In this document: in pieces, positions 1 through 8,813 of the stretch
Layout of the letters: the number at the start of each line of letters is the position of its first letter
How positions within the stretch are numbered: position 1 is the stretch's first letter
Origin: Paenibacillus crassostreae
GTDB lineage: Bacteria; Bacillota; Bacilli; Paenibacillales; Paenibacillaceae
Assembly (NCBI RefSeq): GCF_001857945.1
Contig: NZ_CP017770.1
Span: 2,604,001-2,668,000, forward strand
DNA length: 64,000 nt
Reading direction: 5' to 3'
Made by a program: the position numbers and the translations under genes
Notes under the pieces: generated by a model
Told to the model about the DNA's origin: nothing
Seen by the model: the letters and a program-made list of their open reading frames with translations, nothing else
Database searches by the model: none

Positions 1-1
1 G

Positions 2-271
2 AATCGTACGATTATGGCCTCTGATGAGGGAGTAGTTACCTTCACAGGAAACATTAGTGGTTATGGAAAGGCCGTTGTTATAGATCATAGCAATGGGTAT
101 ACAACGCTTTATGGTCACTTAAGTAGTATCTCGGTCAATCAAGGACAGACGATCGAGAAGGGAAGTAGCATTGGTGTGATGGGGAATACAGGACGCTCGA
201 CGGGCACTCATTTACATTTTGAAATAAAGAAAAATGATGTCGCTCAGAATCCTATGAAATACTTAAACTAG
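2..271 (+). CDS. M23 family metallopeptidase, C-terminal part (5' truncated by window)
   Basis: The visible 89 codons are the end of a LytM/M23 zinc peptidase domain, which cuts peptide cross-bridges of peptidoglycan outside the cell. GYG, a YGHLS motif and the terminal HLHFEI motif (a zinc ligand pair) are all present in the usual order and the domain ends with NP.KYLN as in complete members. The reading frame is open to the first base, so the start, any signal peptide and any coiled coil lie outside the window. An M23 peptidase just before walR fits the cell-wall role of the WalRK regulon. A terminator hairpin follows. Confidence 0.9.
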   Translation, partial: NRTIMASDEGVVTFTGNISGYGKAVVIDHSNGYTTLYGHLSSISVNQGQTIEKGSSIGVMGNTGRSTGTHLHFEIKKNDVAQNPMKYLN

Positions 272-288
272 AATTTTGTTCAAGATAG

Positions 289-319
289 AAGAGCATGACC
301 CATAGAGGTCTGCTCTTTT
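289..319 (+). terminator. Terminator after the M23 peptidase
   Basis: AGAGCA-T-GACC / GGTC-TGCTCT stem with a CATAGA loop followed by TTTTG. It separates the peptidase transcript from the wal operon, whose promoter must lie between here and 420. Confidence 0.7.
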
Positions 320-421
320 GTGCTATATAAGATGTTATTAAGGTGTGGACAATAATCAGGTGTGCTAAAATATAAAGAGGTCTTACATTCGATGTCTTGA
401 AATATAAGGTGGGATATATTC

Positions 422-1147
422 ATGCAAGGAACCATTCTAGTTGTTGATGATGAACAGCCCATTACAGATATATTGAAATTCAACTTAGAAAAAGAGGGGT
501 ACGATGTTATCTGTGCATTGGATGGCATTACTGCTGTTGAATTAGCGTTATCTAAGAAGCCTGATCTTATGCTACTTGATCTGATGTTACCCGGTAAAGA
601 TGGAATGGACGTATGCCGTGAAATACGAGCTGCGCAACTTCATTTTCCTATCATTATGTTAACAGCAAAAGATGGGGAAATTGACAAGGTACTGGGATTA
701 GAGATGGGTGCAGATGATTATGTGACGAAGCCCTTTAGCACAAGGGAGCTACTAGCTCGGGTTAAGGCACATATGAGAAGAGTGACGAAGAAGGAAACAC
801 CTTCAGAAGAAATTATAGATGATGAAAAGCAAGGAATACCTTTCTTCGACTTGTTTATTGATACCGATATGTATTTGGTATATAAGAATGGCGAAGCACT
901 TGATTTGACGCATCGGGAGTATGAATTACTATTCTATCTTGTGAAACATGCAGGTAAAGTGATGACGCGTGAGCACCTGCTGCAAGCTGTATGGGGATTT
1001 GAGTATTTCGGTGATGTGCGTACGGTGGATGTGACTATTCGTAGGCTTCGTGAAAAAATAGAGGAGAACCCTAGCAAACCAGAATATATTCTAACACGCA
1101 GGGGGCTTGGTTATGTGATGAGAAGCCTTAAAAACGGAGGGCTGTAA
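422..1147 (+). CDS. walR: Response regulator WalR (YycF), OmpR family
   Basis: DNA-binding regulator of the essential WalRK cell-wall system of low-GC Gram-positives. The receiver domain (residues 1-120) has the acidic pair in VVDDEQP, the phosphoacceptor Asp in [11 protein letters not shown], and the conserved Lys in VTKPFS. The winged-helix domain (about 135-235) ends in the typical RGLGYVM. Length (241 aa) is normal for the family. The ATG has a GGTGGG ribosome site. The TAA stop shares one base with the walK ATG, so the two are translationally coupled. Gene order walR-walK-walH-walI-walJ-htrA makes the assignment secure. Confidence 0.97.
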   Translation: MQGTILVVDDEQPITDILKFNLEKEGYDVICALDGITAVELALSKKPDLMLLDLMLPGKDGMDVCREIRAAQLHFPIIMLTAKDGEIDKVLGLEMGADDYVTKPFSTRELLARVKAHMRRVTKKETPSEEIIDDEKQGIPFFDLFIDTDMYLVYKNGEALDLTHREYELLFYLVKHAGKVMTREHLLQAVWGFEYFGDVRTVDVTIRRLREKIEENPSKPEYILTRRGLGYVMRSLKNGGL

Positions 1148-2973
1148 TGAAACCCGCCTCTTTTTTTCGTACCGTTCAAGCAAAGCTTATTATTGTATAT
1201 ATGCTGTTGATTCTTATTGCGATGCAACTCATCGGGGTCTATTTCGTGAGTGCAATGAAGAATTCACTTACTAGTAATTTCACCAATGATTTGCAAGAGC
1301 AAGCAGAGCTACTCTCTGTGATGGCGGCAGATAAATTAGGTGACGATATCGAAGAGGGAAAGAACTCGGTTGAAAGCTTAGGAGTAATCGTCAATAATCT
1401 ATTCAATCTGAGTGGCGTAGAAATTCAGGTGCTGGACGCCAGTGGGAAGGTACTAATTACCTCCCTATCTTCCCATGCTGATTATGTGGGACGTAAGAAT
1501 ACACAGACGGTTGTGAGCCGTGCTCTCCAAGGGATTAGCGATAACGAGGAGTACGTAATTGACGAGGATAATGAGCGTAAACGAGTGGTTGCGAAGCCCA
1601 TCATTAATAATAGCAAAATTGTGGGTGCCATCTATATTGTCGCTTCGATGACGGAGTTGCATGATACGATTGGACGAGTTAATAATATCTTTATCTCTGG
1701 TATGTTACTAGCATTAGGATTAACGGCCATTCTTGGCGTTATTCTAGCACATACAATTACACAGCCTATCAAAGAAATGACACGCCATGCGACCGCAGTG
1801 GCAGAAGGAAACTTCGAACAGCGGATGCCGGTATTCGGTAATGATGAAATTGGGCAATTAAGTGAAGCCTTTAACTATATGACCAGTCGTCTAAGTGATG
1901 CACTCTTACAGAATGAAGAGGAGAAGGAGAAGTTAGCTTCGATTCTAACGAATATGAGTGATGGCGTCATTGCCACGGATGAAGCGGGACATGTTATTCT
2001 TATGAATCGTCGAGCGAGCGCGATGTTAAGTCTAGACGAGGATGAATCAGATCAGAAGGACATCGTACAGCTACTCGGACTTGATTCTGAACAAGCTCAT
2101 GCCGTGGCAGATGGGTCTATGAACAGTGCATTACTGGAGATGAGTATTCCAGGAGTAGATACCGCATATAAGGTACGAGTTACTTTCACATCGATTCATC
2201 GACGAGAATTCGGGATTGCCGGGACAATTGTTGTGTTACAGGATGTAACAGAACAAGAGAAGTTGGAGGCATCGCGGCGTGAATTCGTAGCTAATGTATC
2301 GCATGAGTTGCGGACACCACTTACAACCATTAAGAGCTATACTGAGGCTTTGGATGATGGAGCTATTGAGGATACACAGCTAGCCCAACGCTTCGTCGGC
2401 GTTATTCAGAATGAGACGGAACGAATGATTCGACTTGTAACGGATCTTCTTCACTTATCCAGACTGGATAATAAAGAGTCTTCTTTACGTAAAGAACCAA
2501 CGGATGTACTGGAGATGTTGGAGGATGTAACGGACCGGTTTTCTTTTCAAATGCAACAGAAGCATATTAAATCGAACATTATAGTGCAAGAGGGTATTGA
2601 AAGTGTGTTATTTGATCGTGATCAAATTGACCAGGTACTTGATAATTTAGTATCCAATTCGCTTAAATATACACCAGATGGTGGTCTAGTTACGCTTGAA
2701 GCTAGGTTGACGGATGACTATCAGCTTGCTATTTCAGTACAGGATACAGGAATTGGTATTCCAAAGAAAGATATAGATCACATATTTGACCGATTCTATC
2801 GTGTGGACAAGGCACGTTCGCGTAATATGGGAGGGACGGGTCTAGGCCTTTCGATTGCCCGGGAAATTGTAAACGCACATGGAGGGATAATGACACTCCA
2901 ATCTGAACTTGAACAAGGTACGAAAGTTAGCTTCATACTTCCAATAGTTGAGGATGGGGGTGTGATGGTATGA
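1147..2973 (+). CDS. walK: Sensor histidine kinase WalK (YycG)
   Basis: Membrane kinase that phosphorylates WalR in response to cell-wall status. Two membrane helices (about 13-35 and 178-200) flank an extracellular sensor domain. Then come HAMP (about 200-255), a PAS region that begins near ILTNMSDGVIATDE, the HisKA phosphoacceptor motif NVSHELRTPLTTIKSY, and a HATPase domain with the N box (NLVSNSLKYT), DTGIGI and GGTGLGLSIA. The 608-aa length is typical. It overlaps walR by one base and walH by four bases (ATGA). Confidence 0.97.
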   Translation: MKPASFFRTVQAKLIIVYMLLILIAMQLIGVYFVSAMKNSLTSNFTNDLQEQAELLSVMAADKLGDDIEEGKNSVESLGVIVNNLFNLSGVEIQVLDASGKVLITSLSSHADYVGRKNTQTVVSRALQGISDNEEYVIDEDNERKRVVAKPIINNSKIVGAIYIVASMTELHDTIGRVNNIFISGMLLALGLTAILGVILAHTITQPIKEMTRHATAVAEGNFEQRMPVFGNDEIGQLSEAFNYMTSRLSDALLQNEEEKEKLASILTNMSDGVIATDEAGHVILMNRRASAMLSLDEDESDQKDIVQLLGLDSEQAHAVADGSMNSALLEMSIPGVDTAYKVRVTFTSIHRREFGIAGTIVVLQDVTEQEKLEASRREFVANVSHELRTPLTTIKSYTEALDDGAIEDTQLAQRFVGVIQNETERMIRLVTDLLHLSRLDNKESSLRKEPTDVLEMLEDVTDRFSFQMQQKHIKSNIIVQEGIESVLFDRDQIDQVLDNLVSNSLKYTPDGGLVTLEARLTDDYQLAISVQDTGIGIPKKDIDHIFDRFYRVDKARSRNMGGTGLGLSIAREIVNAHGGIMTLQSELEQGTKVSFILPIVEDGGVMV

Positions 2974-4247
2974 AAGAAAAGCTGAAGTCCATAGTACTCG
3001 TCTTGTTAGTCGTAGGTAGTTTAGTTGAGAGTTATTATCTCATGTATCGTCTTCCAGGAAGTGACTCCGTCATTAAGTCGGCAACGAGCTATATTAAGAC
3101 AGAATATATGGGCCCGGAATCTGATGTAGAGAGTCTTATTTATCCGAATAAAATGATTATTCATATGGGTGAGGATAAACATACGATATTCTATCCGAAT
3201 TCTACGTTCTATAATTTGATCTTCTCACGCCTTGAGGGGCGGAGCTTCGATAGCTTTCAGCGTCGCTCTTTGCAAGACATCAATATGGCAGAAATTCGCA
3301 CCCAGAATCCAGGAATTGAATTAAGTTTTGGTGAGGGCGTACCAGTGTCATTGCTGCAACGTGTGATGCAGATCCAACCAGATTCTTTATTTCAAGCTGA
3401 GCAAATTAATCGAATCTGGATTTATAATGTAAGTAGTGAGTCTAAAGCACGTGCTTTATTCTTTAGTACAGAAGGTGACGTTGTATATGAGGCTGGAAAA
3501 GCTGACCTTACAGCACAGGATGTACAACAACATGTGGATTTCGGACAATCGTGGATACCTTATTCGTCTGTGAATGGAAGCTACTATATTCCAGAAACCG
3601 AAGTGGAAATGGTAGCAGCTACAATAGGTGTCGATGCCTATACCTCAGAACAAATGCAGCGTAGTTTATTCTTCGATCCCAGCATTACTCGTAATATCAA
3701 GGAGAAGGATGGCTCGGAAATTTATACGGATAGTAAGCGTAGTTTACAAGTAAGACAGGAACAGAAATGGATGAGTTATAGCGATCCTGCCGCTTTGCCT
3801 GATGGAGAAGACGACATAGCCAAAGAAGTGTTAGCCGCTGTCGATTTCGTCAACCAGCACGGAGGCTGGAATGGTGATTATCGGCTAAGCCTTGCTGGCG
3901 GAGGTATAGACCAGAATGAGGTGGAGTTCCAGCAGTATTACGGCACCTATCCTATTCTGGAAACACCACAGTTCCAATATGGGTTGATCAAGCTTAACTT
4001 ACACCAAGGAACCGTATCGACCTACGAGAGATCGCTCATTTATATACAACCCGAGGAAGCGAAGAAGGAAATGAAGACGTTATCTGGTGGAGATGATCTA
4101 AGGTATAAATTGAAGAGCATAAGTCAGCAATCAGAAATCGTCGATTTATATCCGGCTTACTTACCTACAAGGACAGACAAAGGTCTACAATTAAAACCTG
4201 TGTGGGCGGTTAATCTTAAATCTGGTGCAGTCATCGTGCTGGATTGA
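2970..4247 (+). CDS. walH: WalRK regulatory protein WalH (YycH)
   Basis: Membrane-anchored regulator of WalK. In Bacillus subtilis YycH and YycI form a complex with WalK in the membrane and restrain it. The 425-aa product has one N-terminal membrane helix (about residues 5-25) and a large extracytoplasmic part with no catalytic motif, as expected for the family. It overlaps walK by four bases and is followed after a short gap by walI. Identification rests on position and architecture more than on short motifs. Confidence 0.92.
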   Translation: MKEKLKSIVLVLLVVGSLVESYYLMYRLPGSDSVIKSATSYIKTEYMGPESDVESLIYPNKMIIHMGEDKHTIFYPNSTFYNLIFSRLEGRSFDSFQRRSLQDINMAEIRTQNPGIELSFGEGVPVSLLQRVMQIQPDSLFQAEQINRIWIYNVSSESKARALFFSTEGDVVYEAGKADLTAQDVQQHVDFGQSWIPYSSVNGSYYIPETEVEMVAATIGVDAYTSEQMQRSLFFDPSITRNIKEKDGSEIYTDSKRSLQVRQEQKWMSYSDPAALPDGEDDIAKEVLAAVDFVNQHGGWNGDYRLSLAGGGIDQNEVEFQQYYGTYPILETPQFQYGLIKLNLHQGTVSTYERSLIYIQPEEAKKEMKTLSGGDDLRYKLKSISQQSEIVDLYPAYLPTRTDKGLQLKPVWAVNLKSGAVIVLD

Positions 4248-4290
4248 TAAATTGAGATCATAGAAATGATTGAGAACAGGGGGGATGGGA

Positions 4291-5037
4291 ATGGATTGGG
4301 GAAGGGCTAAGAATGTTTTGATCTATGCTTTCTTATTATTAAATCTCGTGCTAGGCTATCAATTGTGGAATGATGTAAGTGAACAAGTAACAAGTAGTCT
4401 GGATTATACATCACTAGATGAGAATACTCAGATCATCATGCAAGAGAAGAATATTCAGATCCTATGCCTTATTCCTGCGGGAACCCCAGTACTTCCTAAG
4501 ATTAACTATCACTATATAAATGATGAATCGGTGGAACCTGTCGAACTGGATGAACCAGTGGATAGTAAGTTAGTTTTCATGGGTGATGACTTAGTCAAAG
4601 CACTGGAGGATCAGATTCCTAGATTCGAAGAGTATCGTTATGATTCTATGGAAAGTGAGAATGGGGTCTTTGTATTTCATCCTTTGGTAGAATCGGAATG
4701 GCCACTTTTTAATGATCAGTTGAAGCTAAAGTTACATTATACTGACCGTAAAATAACTTCATATCAATTGTCCGAGATAAAGATTGTTTCGTCCAATGAA
4801 GAAGAACAACAAAAGGTACTAACTGCCGTTGATGCATTAGCTACTTTAATCAATAAATATATTGCGCCTAATTCTGTTGTGAAGGATATACAGTTAGGTT
4901 ATTATGGCGAGATGTTTAATTCGGAGAATCAAGTGGCTGCACCTGCGTGGCGCTTCACACTTGAGAATGAAGTGTATTATGTACAAGGCATCAGTGGGGA
5001 CGTTATTAGTTCCAAGACAGAAAAAGTGAAGGAGTAG
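4291..5037 (+). CDS. walI: WalRK regulatory protein WalI (YycI)
   Basis: Partner of WalH in holding WalK in check at the membrane. I chose the ATG that gives MDWGRAKN because YycI proteins begin MDW and because a GGGGGG ribosome site sits 6 bases upstream. An in-frame TTG at 4270 and an ATG at 4285 would add seven or two residues and lie before or inside that site. A single membrane helix (about 8-26) is followed by an extracytoplasmic domain with a YycI-type ending (YYVQGISGDVIS). Length 248 aa. Confidence 0.92.
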   Translation: MDWGRAKNVLIYAFLLLNLVLGYQLWNDVSEQVTSSLDYTSLDENTQIIMQEKNIQILCLIPAGTPVLPKINYHYINDESVEPVELDEPVDSKLVFMGDDLVKALEDQIPRFEEYRYDSMESENGVFVFHPLVESEWPLFNDQLKLKLHYTDRKITSYQLSEIKIVSSNEEEQQKVLTAVDALATLINKYIAPNSVVKDIQLGYYGEMFNSENQVAAPAWRFTLENEVYYVQGISGDVISSKTEKVKE

Positions 5038-5047
5038 AGTGTGAGTT

Positions 5048-5881
5048 ATGGGAATATCTTTTACAGTATTGTCTAGTGGGTCGACAGGGAACGCAACAGT
5101 AGTCACGAACGGTGAGACAACGCTATTGATTGACGCTGGATTCAGTGCACGTCGGGTGGATGAGTTATTAAAGGAGCGGGATCTGAATGGTGGGGATATC
5201 GATGGTATTCTAGTGACGCATGAGCATTCTGATCATATTAAGGGACTAGGTCCAGTGGCTCGTAAATATAATCTTCCTATTTATGCGAATGAGAAGACAT
5301 GGGATGCTATGGATAAATCGATAGGTAAAATTGCAGAAGAGAATCGGATTGTTATGGATAGTGGTGAGGCGAAGGACTTCGGCACATTACGTGTGGAATC
5401 ATTTGGGATTTCGCATGACGCGGCAGAACCCGTAGGATATAACTTCTATGAGGATGATGAGAAACTTAGTGTAGCTACGGATCTGGGTTATGTTAGTGAT
5501 AAAGTAAAGCAAGCTCTCTCGAATGCAGATGTATTGGTTCTGGAAGCTAATCACGATATAGAATTATTACGAATGGGGCGTTATCCATGGAATACGAAAC
5601 GACGTATTCTTGGTGATATGGGCCATCTCTCTAATGTTGCTTCTGGAGAAGCGATGAGTGAACTTCTTACAGGCGATACGAAACGTACGTATCTAGCACA
5701 TTTAAGTCGAGATCACAATATGATGGATTTGGCTAAAATGACAGTACGCGATGCAATGGAAGAACGCGGATGTTTCTATAAAGAGACGGAATTCCAATTG
5801 TGTGATACTTTCTATGATCGTCCTACACCATGGGATAAGGTGAGCAAGAGATCAATTGATCCAGTTCATCAGCCTTCGTAG
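5048..5881 (+). CDS. walJ: MBL-fold hydrolase WalJ (YycJ)
   Basis: Cytoplasmic metallo-beta-lactamase-fold protein of the wal operon, linked in other Firmicutes to coordination of cell division with DNA replication; its substrate is not settled. The metal-binding motif THEHSDHIKG is at residues 57-66, a further ligand is in SFGISHDAAEP, then ATDLGYV, and a C-terminal AHLSRDHN. Length 277 aa is slightly long for the family. The last 59 bases overlap a convergent small gene on the minus strand. Confidence 0.93.
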   Translation: MGISFTVLSSGSTGNATVVTNGETTLLIDAGFSARRVDELLKERDLNGGDIDGILVTHEHSDHIKGLGPVARKYNLPIYANEKTWDAMDKSIGKIAEENRIVMDSGEAKDFGTLRVESFGISHDAAEPVGYNFYEDDEKLSVATDLGYVSDKVKQALSNADVLVLEANHDIELLRMGRYPWNTKRRILGDMGHLSNVASGEAMSELLTGDTKRTYLAHLSRDHNMMDLAKMTVRDAMEERGCFYKETEFQLCDTFYDRPTPWDKVSKRSIDPVHQPS

Positions 5882-6029
5882 CCAATTCGTCTCGTGTTAG
5901 TATGCCCTTGTCTACTAGAAGTTCAATCATGGTACTCAGGGCAAGGGTATTTCGATAATGCTCATCCTTCATATCTCCAAGTTTGGCCATCATATGTACG
6001 ATATCCTGCGATATACTTCTCTGTTCCAT
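5823..6029 (-). CDS. Small hypothetical protein, antisense overlap with walJ 3' end
   Basis: A 68-aa soluble, probably helical product (for example STMIELLVDKGILTRDELA, then a short acidic helix). The composition looks like a real protein: a hydrophobic heptad-like pattern, and no runs typical of shadow frames. A GGTGAT ribosome-like site precedes the ATG. I do not recognise a function. Its final 59 bases lie inside walJ on the opposite strand. That part could be a late extension of the frame, though no earlier stop is seen. Confidence 0.6.
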   Translation of the reverse strand: MEQRSISQDIVHMMAKLGDMKDEHYRNTLALSTMIELLVDKGILTRDELATKADELDQLISCSPYPMV

Positions 6030-6612
6030 TTAGTAATCACCACTCTCCTATTAATGTGTAAAGCCCGTTATTAACCACAATATGGCTGGGTAAAAAGGTT
6101 ATATACTAGTATCACGTATGATACAATGAACACAACAGAATGTAATCTATGAAGTGACTTCACAACGATACTAGTCATGATATTAGTGTAGTCTGTTTGA
6201 CTCCAGATTATTCCTACGGATTGAGAATTTGAATTTTATTTTCAAAATATAAGAAAGTATAAGTTTCACTTGAATCAATTTCATTATCGCCGATGCATCT
6301 AAATCGATTTGCGTAATTATGAAATTGATTCTTAATACTCTAGTTCTTATATTTCGGCAGAGACGGATTCTGTCCTTGAAAGAGGACATCATGGCCGTTT
6401 CTGCTAGTAGAATTGGTATTTTGATGTTCAAAAATACATTATTTGGTGATATAAAAAATAAGATGGCGCAGAATAGCAACTTTTATGCTCTGACAACTGT
6501 TATATATATATGAGGTTTTTCTAAGAGAAAATGGACACTCGCTAACCTGTTGTTGATGGTGTCATTATGTTCTAGATAATTAAGAGGGTAATCATAAGGG
6601 AGAGGATTTACT
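6030..6612. other. Intergenic region with nested hairpins, no gene recognised
   Basis: About 580 bases between a minus-strand small gene and htrA. It holds the nested palindromic element at 6234-6407 described separately. Short open frames on both strands lie inside that element and are not believed to be genes. The htrA promoter should lie near its right end. Confidence 0.6.
6234..6407. repeat. Palindromic repeat element, copy 1 (with nested hairpin insert)
   Basis: Related to 39262-39373. Both copies share TATAAGAAARTATRAGTTTC, then ATACTCTA, TTATATTTC, and a second hairpin around GTCCTTGAAAGAGGAC. The outer arms (AAATATAAGAA and TTCTTATATTT) pair. In this copy only, a 60-base hairpin is inserted in the loop of the outer palindrome: arms GAATCAATTTCAT (6272-6284) and ATGAAATTGATTC (6319-6331) are perfect complements. 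It resembles a MITE or structured intergenic repeat. Confidence 0.6.
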
Positions 6613-7848
6613 ATGGGTTTGTTCGAAGATGATTTCTATTCGCCCAAAGTATCAAGACAGAGAAAAGAGCATACCAAAGTAAAGTCCGCTGCTGGAAATT
6701 GGTCCAAAGTTCGCCGTCCAGGGATGTCGACATTGCAAATCTCGGTAATTAGTTCGGTGATCAGTGCTTTACTCGCTGTAGTCTTATTCAGCCTGATTAC
6801 AGGATTGCCGTCTTCGACTCCAGAAGCAGCTGCTGTGAGTGCAGTACCATTGAAGATGGAGACTGATCCTTATGAACGATTAATACAAGCAGCAGCCAAA
6901 GTACGTCCTGCAGTTGTAAGCATTTCTAATTATCAGGATCTGAATAGCGATATCATAGACTTGGATGAATCGGGTCTGGGATCAGGTGTTATTTTTAAAG
7001 AGGAGAATGGGCTAGCCTATATCATTACGAATAATCATGTGATATCGGAAGCGGATGAATTGGAAGTGACGACAGTTGACGGCGATCAAATTTCAGCTAC
7101 ATTAGTAGGAACGGATATCGTTAGTGACATTGCGGTTCTATCGATCAATGGAGATAAGATTGATACCGTTGCTAAGATTGGGAATTCTAAGGAAATTCGC
7201 TTAGGTGAAACAGTCATTGCCCTCGGTAACCCTTTAGGACTTGGAGATACACTTACCTCTGGTATTGTGAGCCATACCAAGCGCGACATTCCTGTCTCCT
7301 TAAATAAGGATGGAATATATGATTGGGAGCAGGAAGTGATCCAGACAGACGCAGCTATTAATGAGGGTAATAGTGGTGGTGCTCTAGTTAATCTGGATGG
7401 TGAATTGATCGGGATTAATACGATGAAAATATCCGATATGGGCGTAGAGGGAATTGGCTTTGCGATTCCAACGGATTCAGTCATGCGCATCGTGGATGAA
7501 TTGATGTTAACCGGGACTATAACTAGACCATATATCGGTGTGTATACCGTAGATTTGAATAATAGATTTACACCATTCGATGCGGAAGAACGGAAGAATC
7601 TGAAGTTGCCAAGTAGTGTAGAGGATGGCATCATCGTCTTAGATGCGGTTGGCCCTGCATTAGTGGCAGGATTGAAATTAAATGACGTTATCACGAAGCT
7701 GGATAGTGAGCCGATTAGTTCAACCTTGGAGCTTCGCAAGTTCCTCTATGATCAGCGCAAAGTTGGCGATGTTCTAGAAGTTACGTTCTATCGCGATGGT
7801 GAATTGAAGGTAGTGAAATTAACGCTTGAAGATAAGCCGGTGGAGTAG
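6613..7848 (+). CDS. htrA: HtrA/DegP-like serine protease with PDZ domain
   Basis: Membrane-anchored quality-control protease that acts outside the cytoplasmic membrane. Layout: cytoplasmic N-terminus (1-40), membrane helix about 42-64, trypsin-like domain with catalytic triad His142 (TNNHVI), Asp172 (VSDIAVL) and Ser254 (EGNSGGAL), then one PDZ domain (about 305-405). Length 411 aa is normal for Bacillales HtrA. It lies downstream of walJ, the usual position of the YycK-type HtrA. The ATG follows AAGGGAGAGG. Confidence 0.95.
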   Translation: MGLFEDDFYSPKVSRQRKEHTKVKSAAGNWSKVRRPGMSTLQISVISSVISALLAVVLFSLITGLPSSTPEAAAVSAVPLKMETDPYERLIQAAAKVRPAVVSISNYQDLNSDIIDLDESGLGSGVIFKEENGLAYIITNNHVISEADELEVTTVDGDQISATLVGTDIVSDIAVLSINGDKIDTVAKIGNSKEIRLGETVIALGNPLGLGDTLTSGIVSHTKRDIPVSLNKDGIYDWEQEVIQTDAAINEGNSGGALVNLDGELIGINTMKISDMGVEGIGFAIPTDSVMRIVDELMLTGTITRPYIGVYTVDLNNRFTPFDAEERKNLKLPSSVEDGIIVLDAVGPALVAGLKLNDVITKLDSEPISSTLELRKFLYDQRKVGDVLEVTFYRDGELKVVKLTLEDKPVE

Positions 7849-7962
7849 GATGAAATAAAAGGGTAGCGGGTTCAATGTAGATTATGGATGTGTTATGGGC
7901 GAATTCGGGTTATAATAGATAGATAATCAGCAGAGTGTTGGACAGAAAGGATGCTTTCATTC

Positions 7963-8130
7963 ATGTACGTGGTATGCAAAGATCATGTAGAGCTTGCAAT
8001 CGACAAATTCGTTGATGAATATGAAGATGCACCAGATATTGTAGACTTGAAGGAGACCGAATTCTCCGACTGGGACCCGCCAGTGAAATGCATTGAATGT
8101 GAAGAAGCTGCGGAGTATTTGGTGGTATGA
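7963..8130 (+). CDS. CxxH/CxxC mini-protein (55 aa)
   Basis: Tiny protein with an N-terminal CKDH and a C-terminal CIEC motif, matching the Bacillales CxxH/CxxC protein family (BA_5709 type) found next to htrA and rlmH. The four Cys/His ligands suggest metal binding; the function is unknown. An in-frame ATG at 7951 would add four residues but would touch the GAAAGG ribosome site, so 7963 is preferred. A TATAAT box is visible at 7911-7916. A strong terminator starts five bases after the stop. Confidence 0.9.
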   Translation: MYVVCKDHVELAIDKFVDEYEDAPDIVDLKETEFSDWDPPVKCIECEEAAEYLVV

Positions 8131-8134
8131 GTGA

Positions 8135-8161
8135 AGGGGCGTGAAAGTTGCGCCCTTTTTG
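8135..8161 (+). terminator. Terminator after the CxxH/CxxC gene
   Basis: GGGGCG stem, TGAAAGTT loop, CGCCC arm, then TTTTT. Confidence 0.85.
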
Positions 8162-8263
8162 TATGCAATCATAGGTGACTATGAGGATAGCTTCGATAAC
8201 GATAATAGCTGCGAAGTCAGATGCGAGGACAGCTACGATAACGGATTGTACTTCCGATCGCTG

Positions 8264-8318
8264 TTATCCCTGGATTTCTTGATTGGATACCGCCTAAGCG
8301 GTAGAAATCCAAGGATAA
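8264..8318. repeat. Long imperfect hairpin
   Basis: Arms TTATCC-C-TGGATTTC (8264-8278) and GAAATCCA-A-GGATAA (8304-8318) pair over 14 bases with one mismatch. The loop contains a second stem ACCGC/GCGGT. No T-run follows, so it is not a plain terminator. It could be an intergenic repeat or a structured RNA segment. Confidence 0.6.
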
Positions 8319-8674
8319 AGGCGAACGCTCCGCTTCTCCACTACAATTCCGTTCTCTTCGCTGAAGCTCATGTGTATGGGTGCGAGTGCAATCGAAGGGG
8401 GCGCTACTTTCACGTATAGTGGGTAGTAGAGGGATGTGGGAAGACTTATTTATATTAGTCTTCTTAGGTAAGGGCAAGTGCAAGGGCTTAAGGGCAAGTG
8501 AAAAATGTAAAATGATAGAGAAAAGTGATAAAGAATAGTGCGGGTGTGAGTACTGAAGATTAGTACGTGAAATAGGAGTTAATAAGTTTAAGAAAAGGTA
8601 AGTGCTATGGGTGAGTACTAACTCTGGGATTTAGGATAATGGCACGGGGCAGGGATTAGGACTAAGGTACTTGG

Positions 8675-8730
8675 GAGAATAGAGAATAGAGAATAGAGAA
8701 TAGAGAATAGAGAATAGAGAATAGAGAATA
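8675..8730 (+). repeat. Tandem repeat, 8 perfect copies of GAGAATA
   Basis: Eight head-to-tail perfect 7-base units, followed by one degenerate unit (GATTATA, 8731-8737). It lies about 80 bases upstream of the rlmH start. The copy number is likely to vary by slippage. Confidence 0.95.
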
Positions 8731-8813
8731 GATTATAGAGTAAGAAAAATAGAAGGGTAGTTAGGGCAAGTGTTGTGAAGCAGGATACATATATATGAGG
8801 GTGAGGGATTTAG

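Larger units (their letters stand above)
8162..8813. other. 650-base non-coding stretch with hairpin and tandem repeat
   Basis: No gene supported on either strand. It contains a long hairpin (8264-8318), a purine-rich low-complexity part with repeated GGGCAAGTG (8471, 8490 and 8763), and a 7-base tandem array (8675-8730). The rlmH ribosome site is at the right end. Confidence 0.6.

Noticed and set aside
6183..6513. Short frames on both strands upstream of htrA
   Set aside because: They fall inside the palindromic repeat element and mirror each other; no ribosome sites or protein-like composition.
7086..7739. Open frame of 217 codons on the minus strand
   Set aside because: Antisense to htrA catalytic and PDZ domains; Ser/Pro/Ile-rich shadow with no ribosome site.
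8141..8483. Short frames on both strands in the spacer before rlmH
   Set aside because: They cover the terminator and hairpin region; no ribosome site and unlikely protein sequence.
8675..8737. Possible CRISPR array
   Set aside because: Seven-base units without spacers; a simple tandem repeat. No cas genes in the window.
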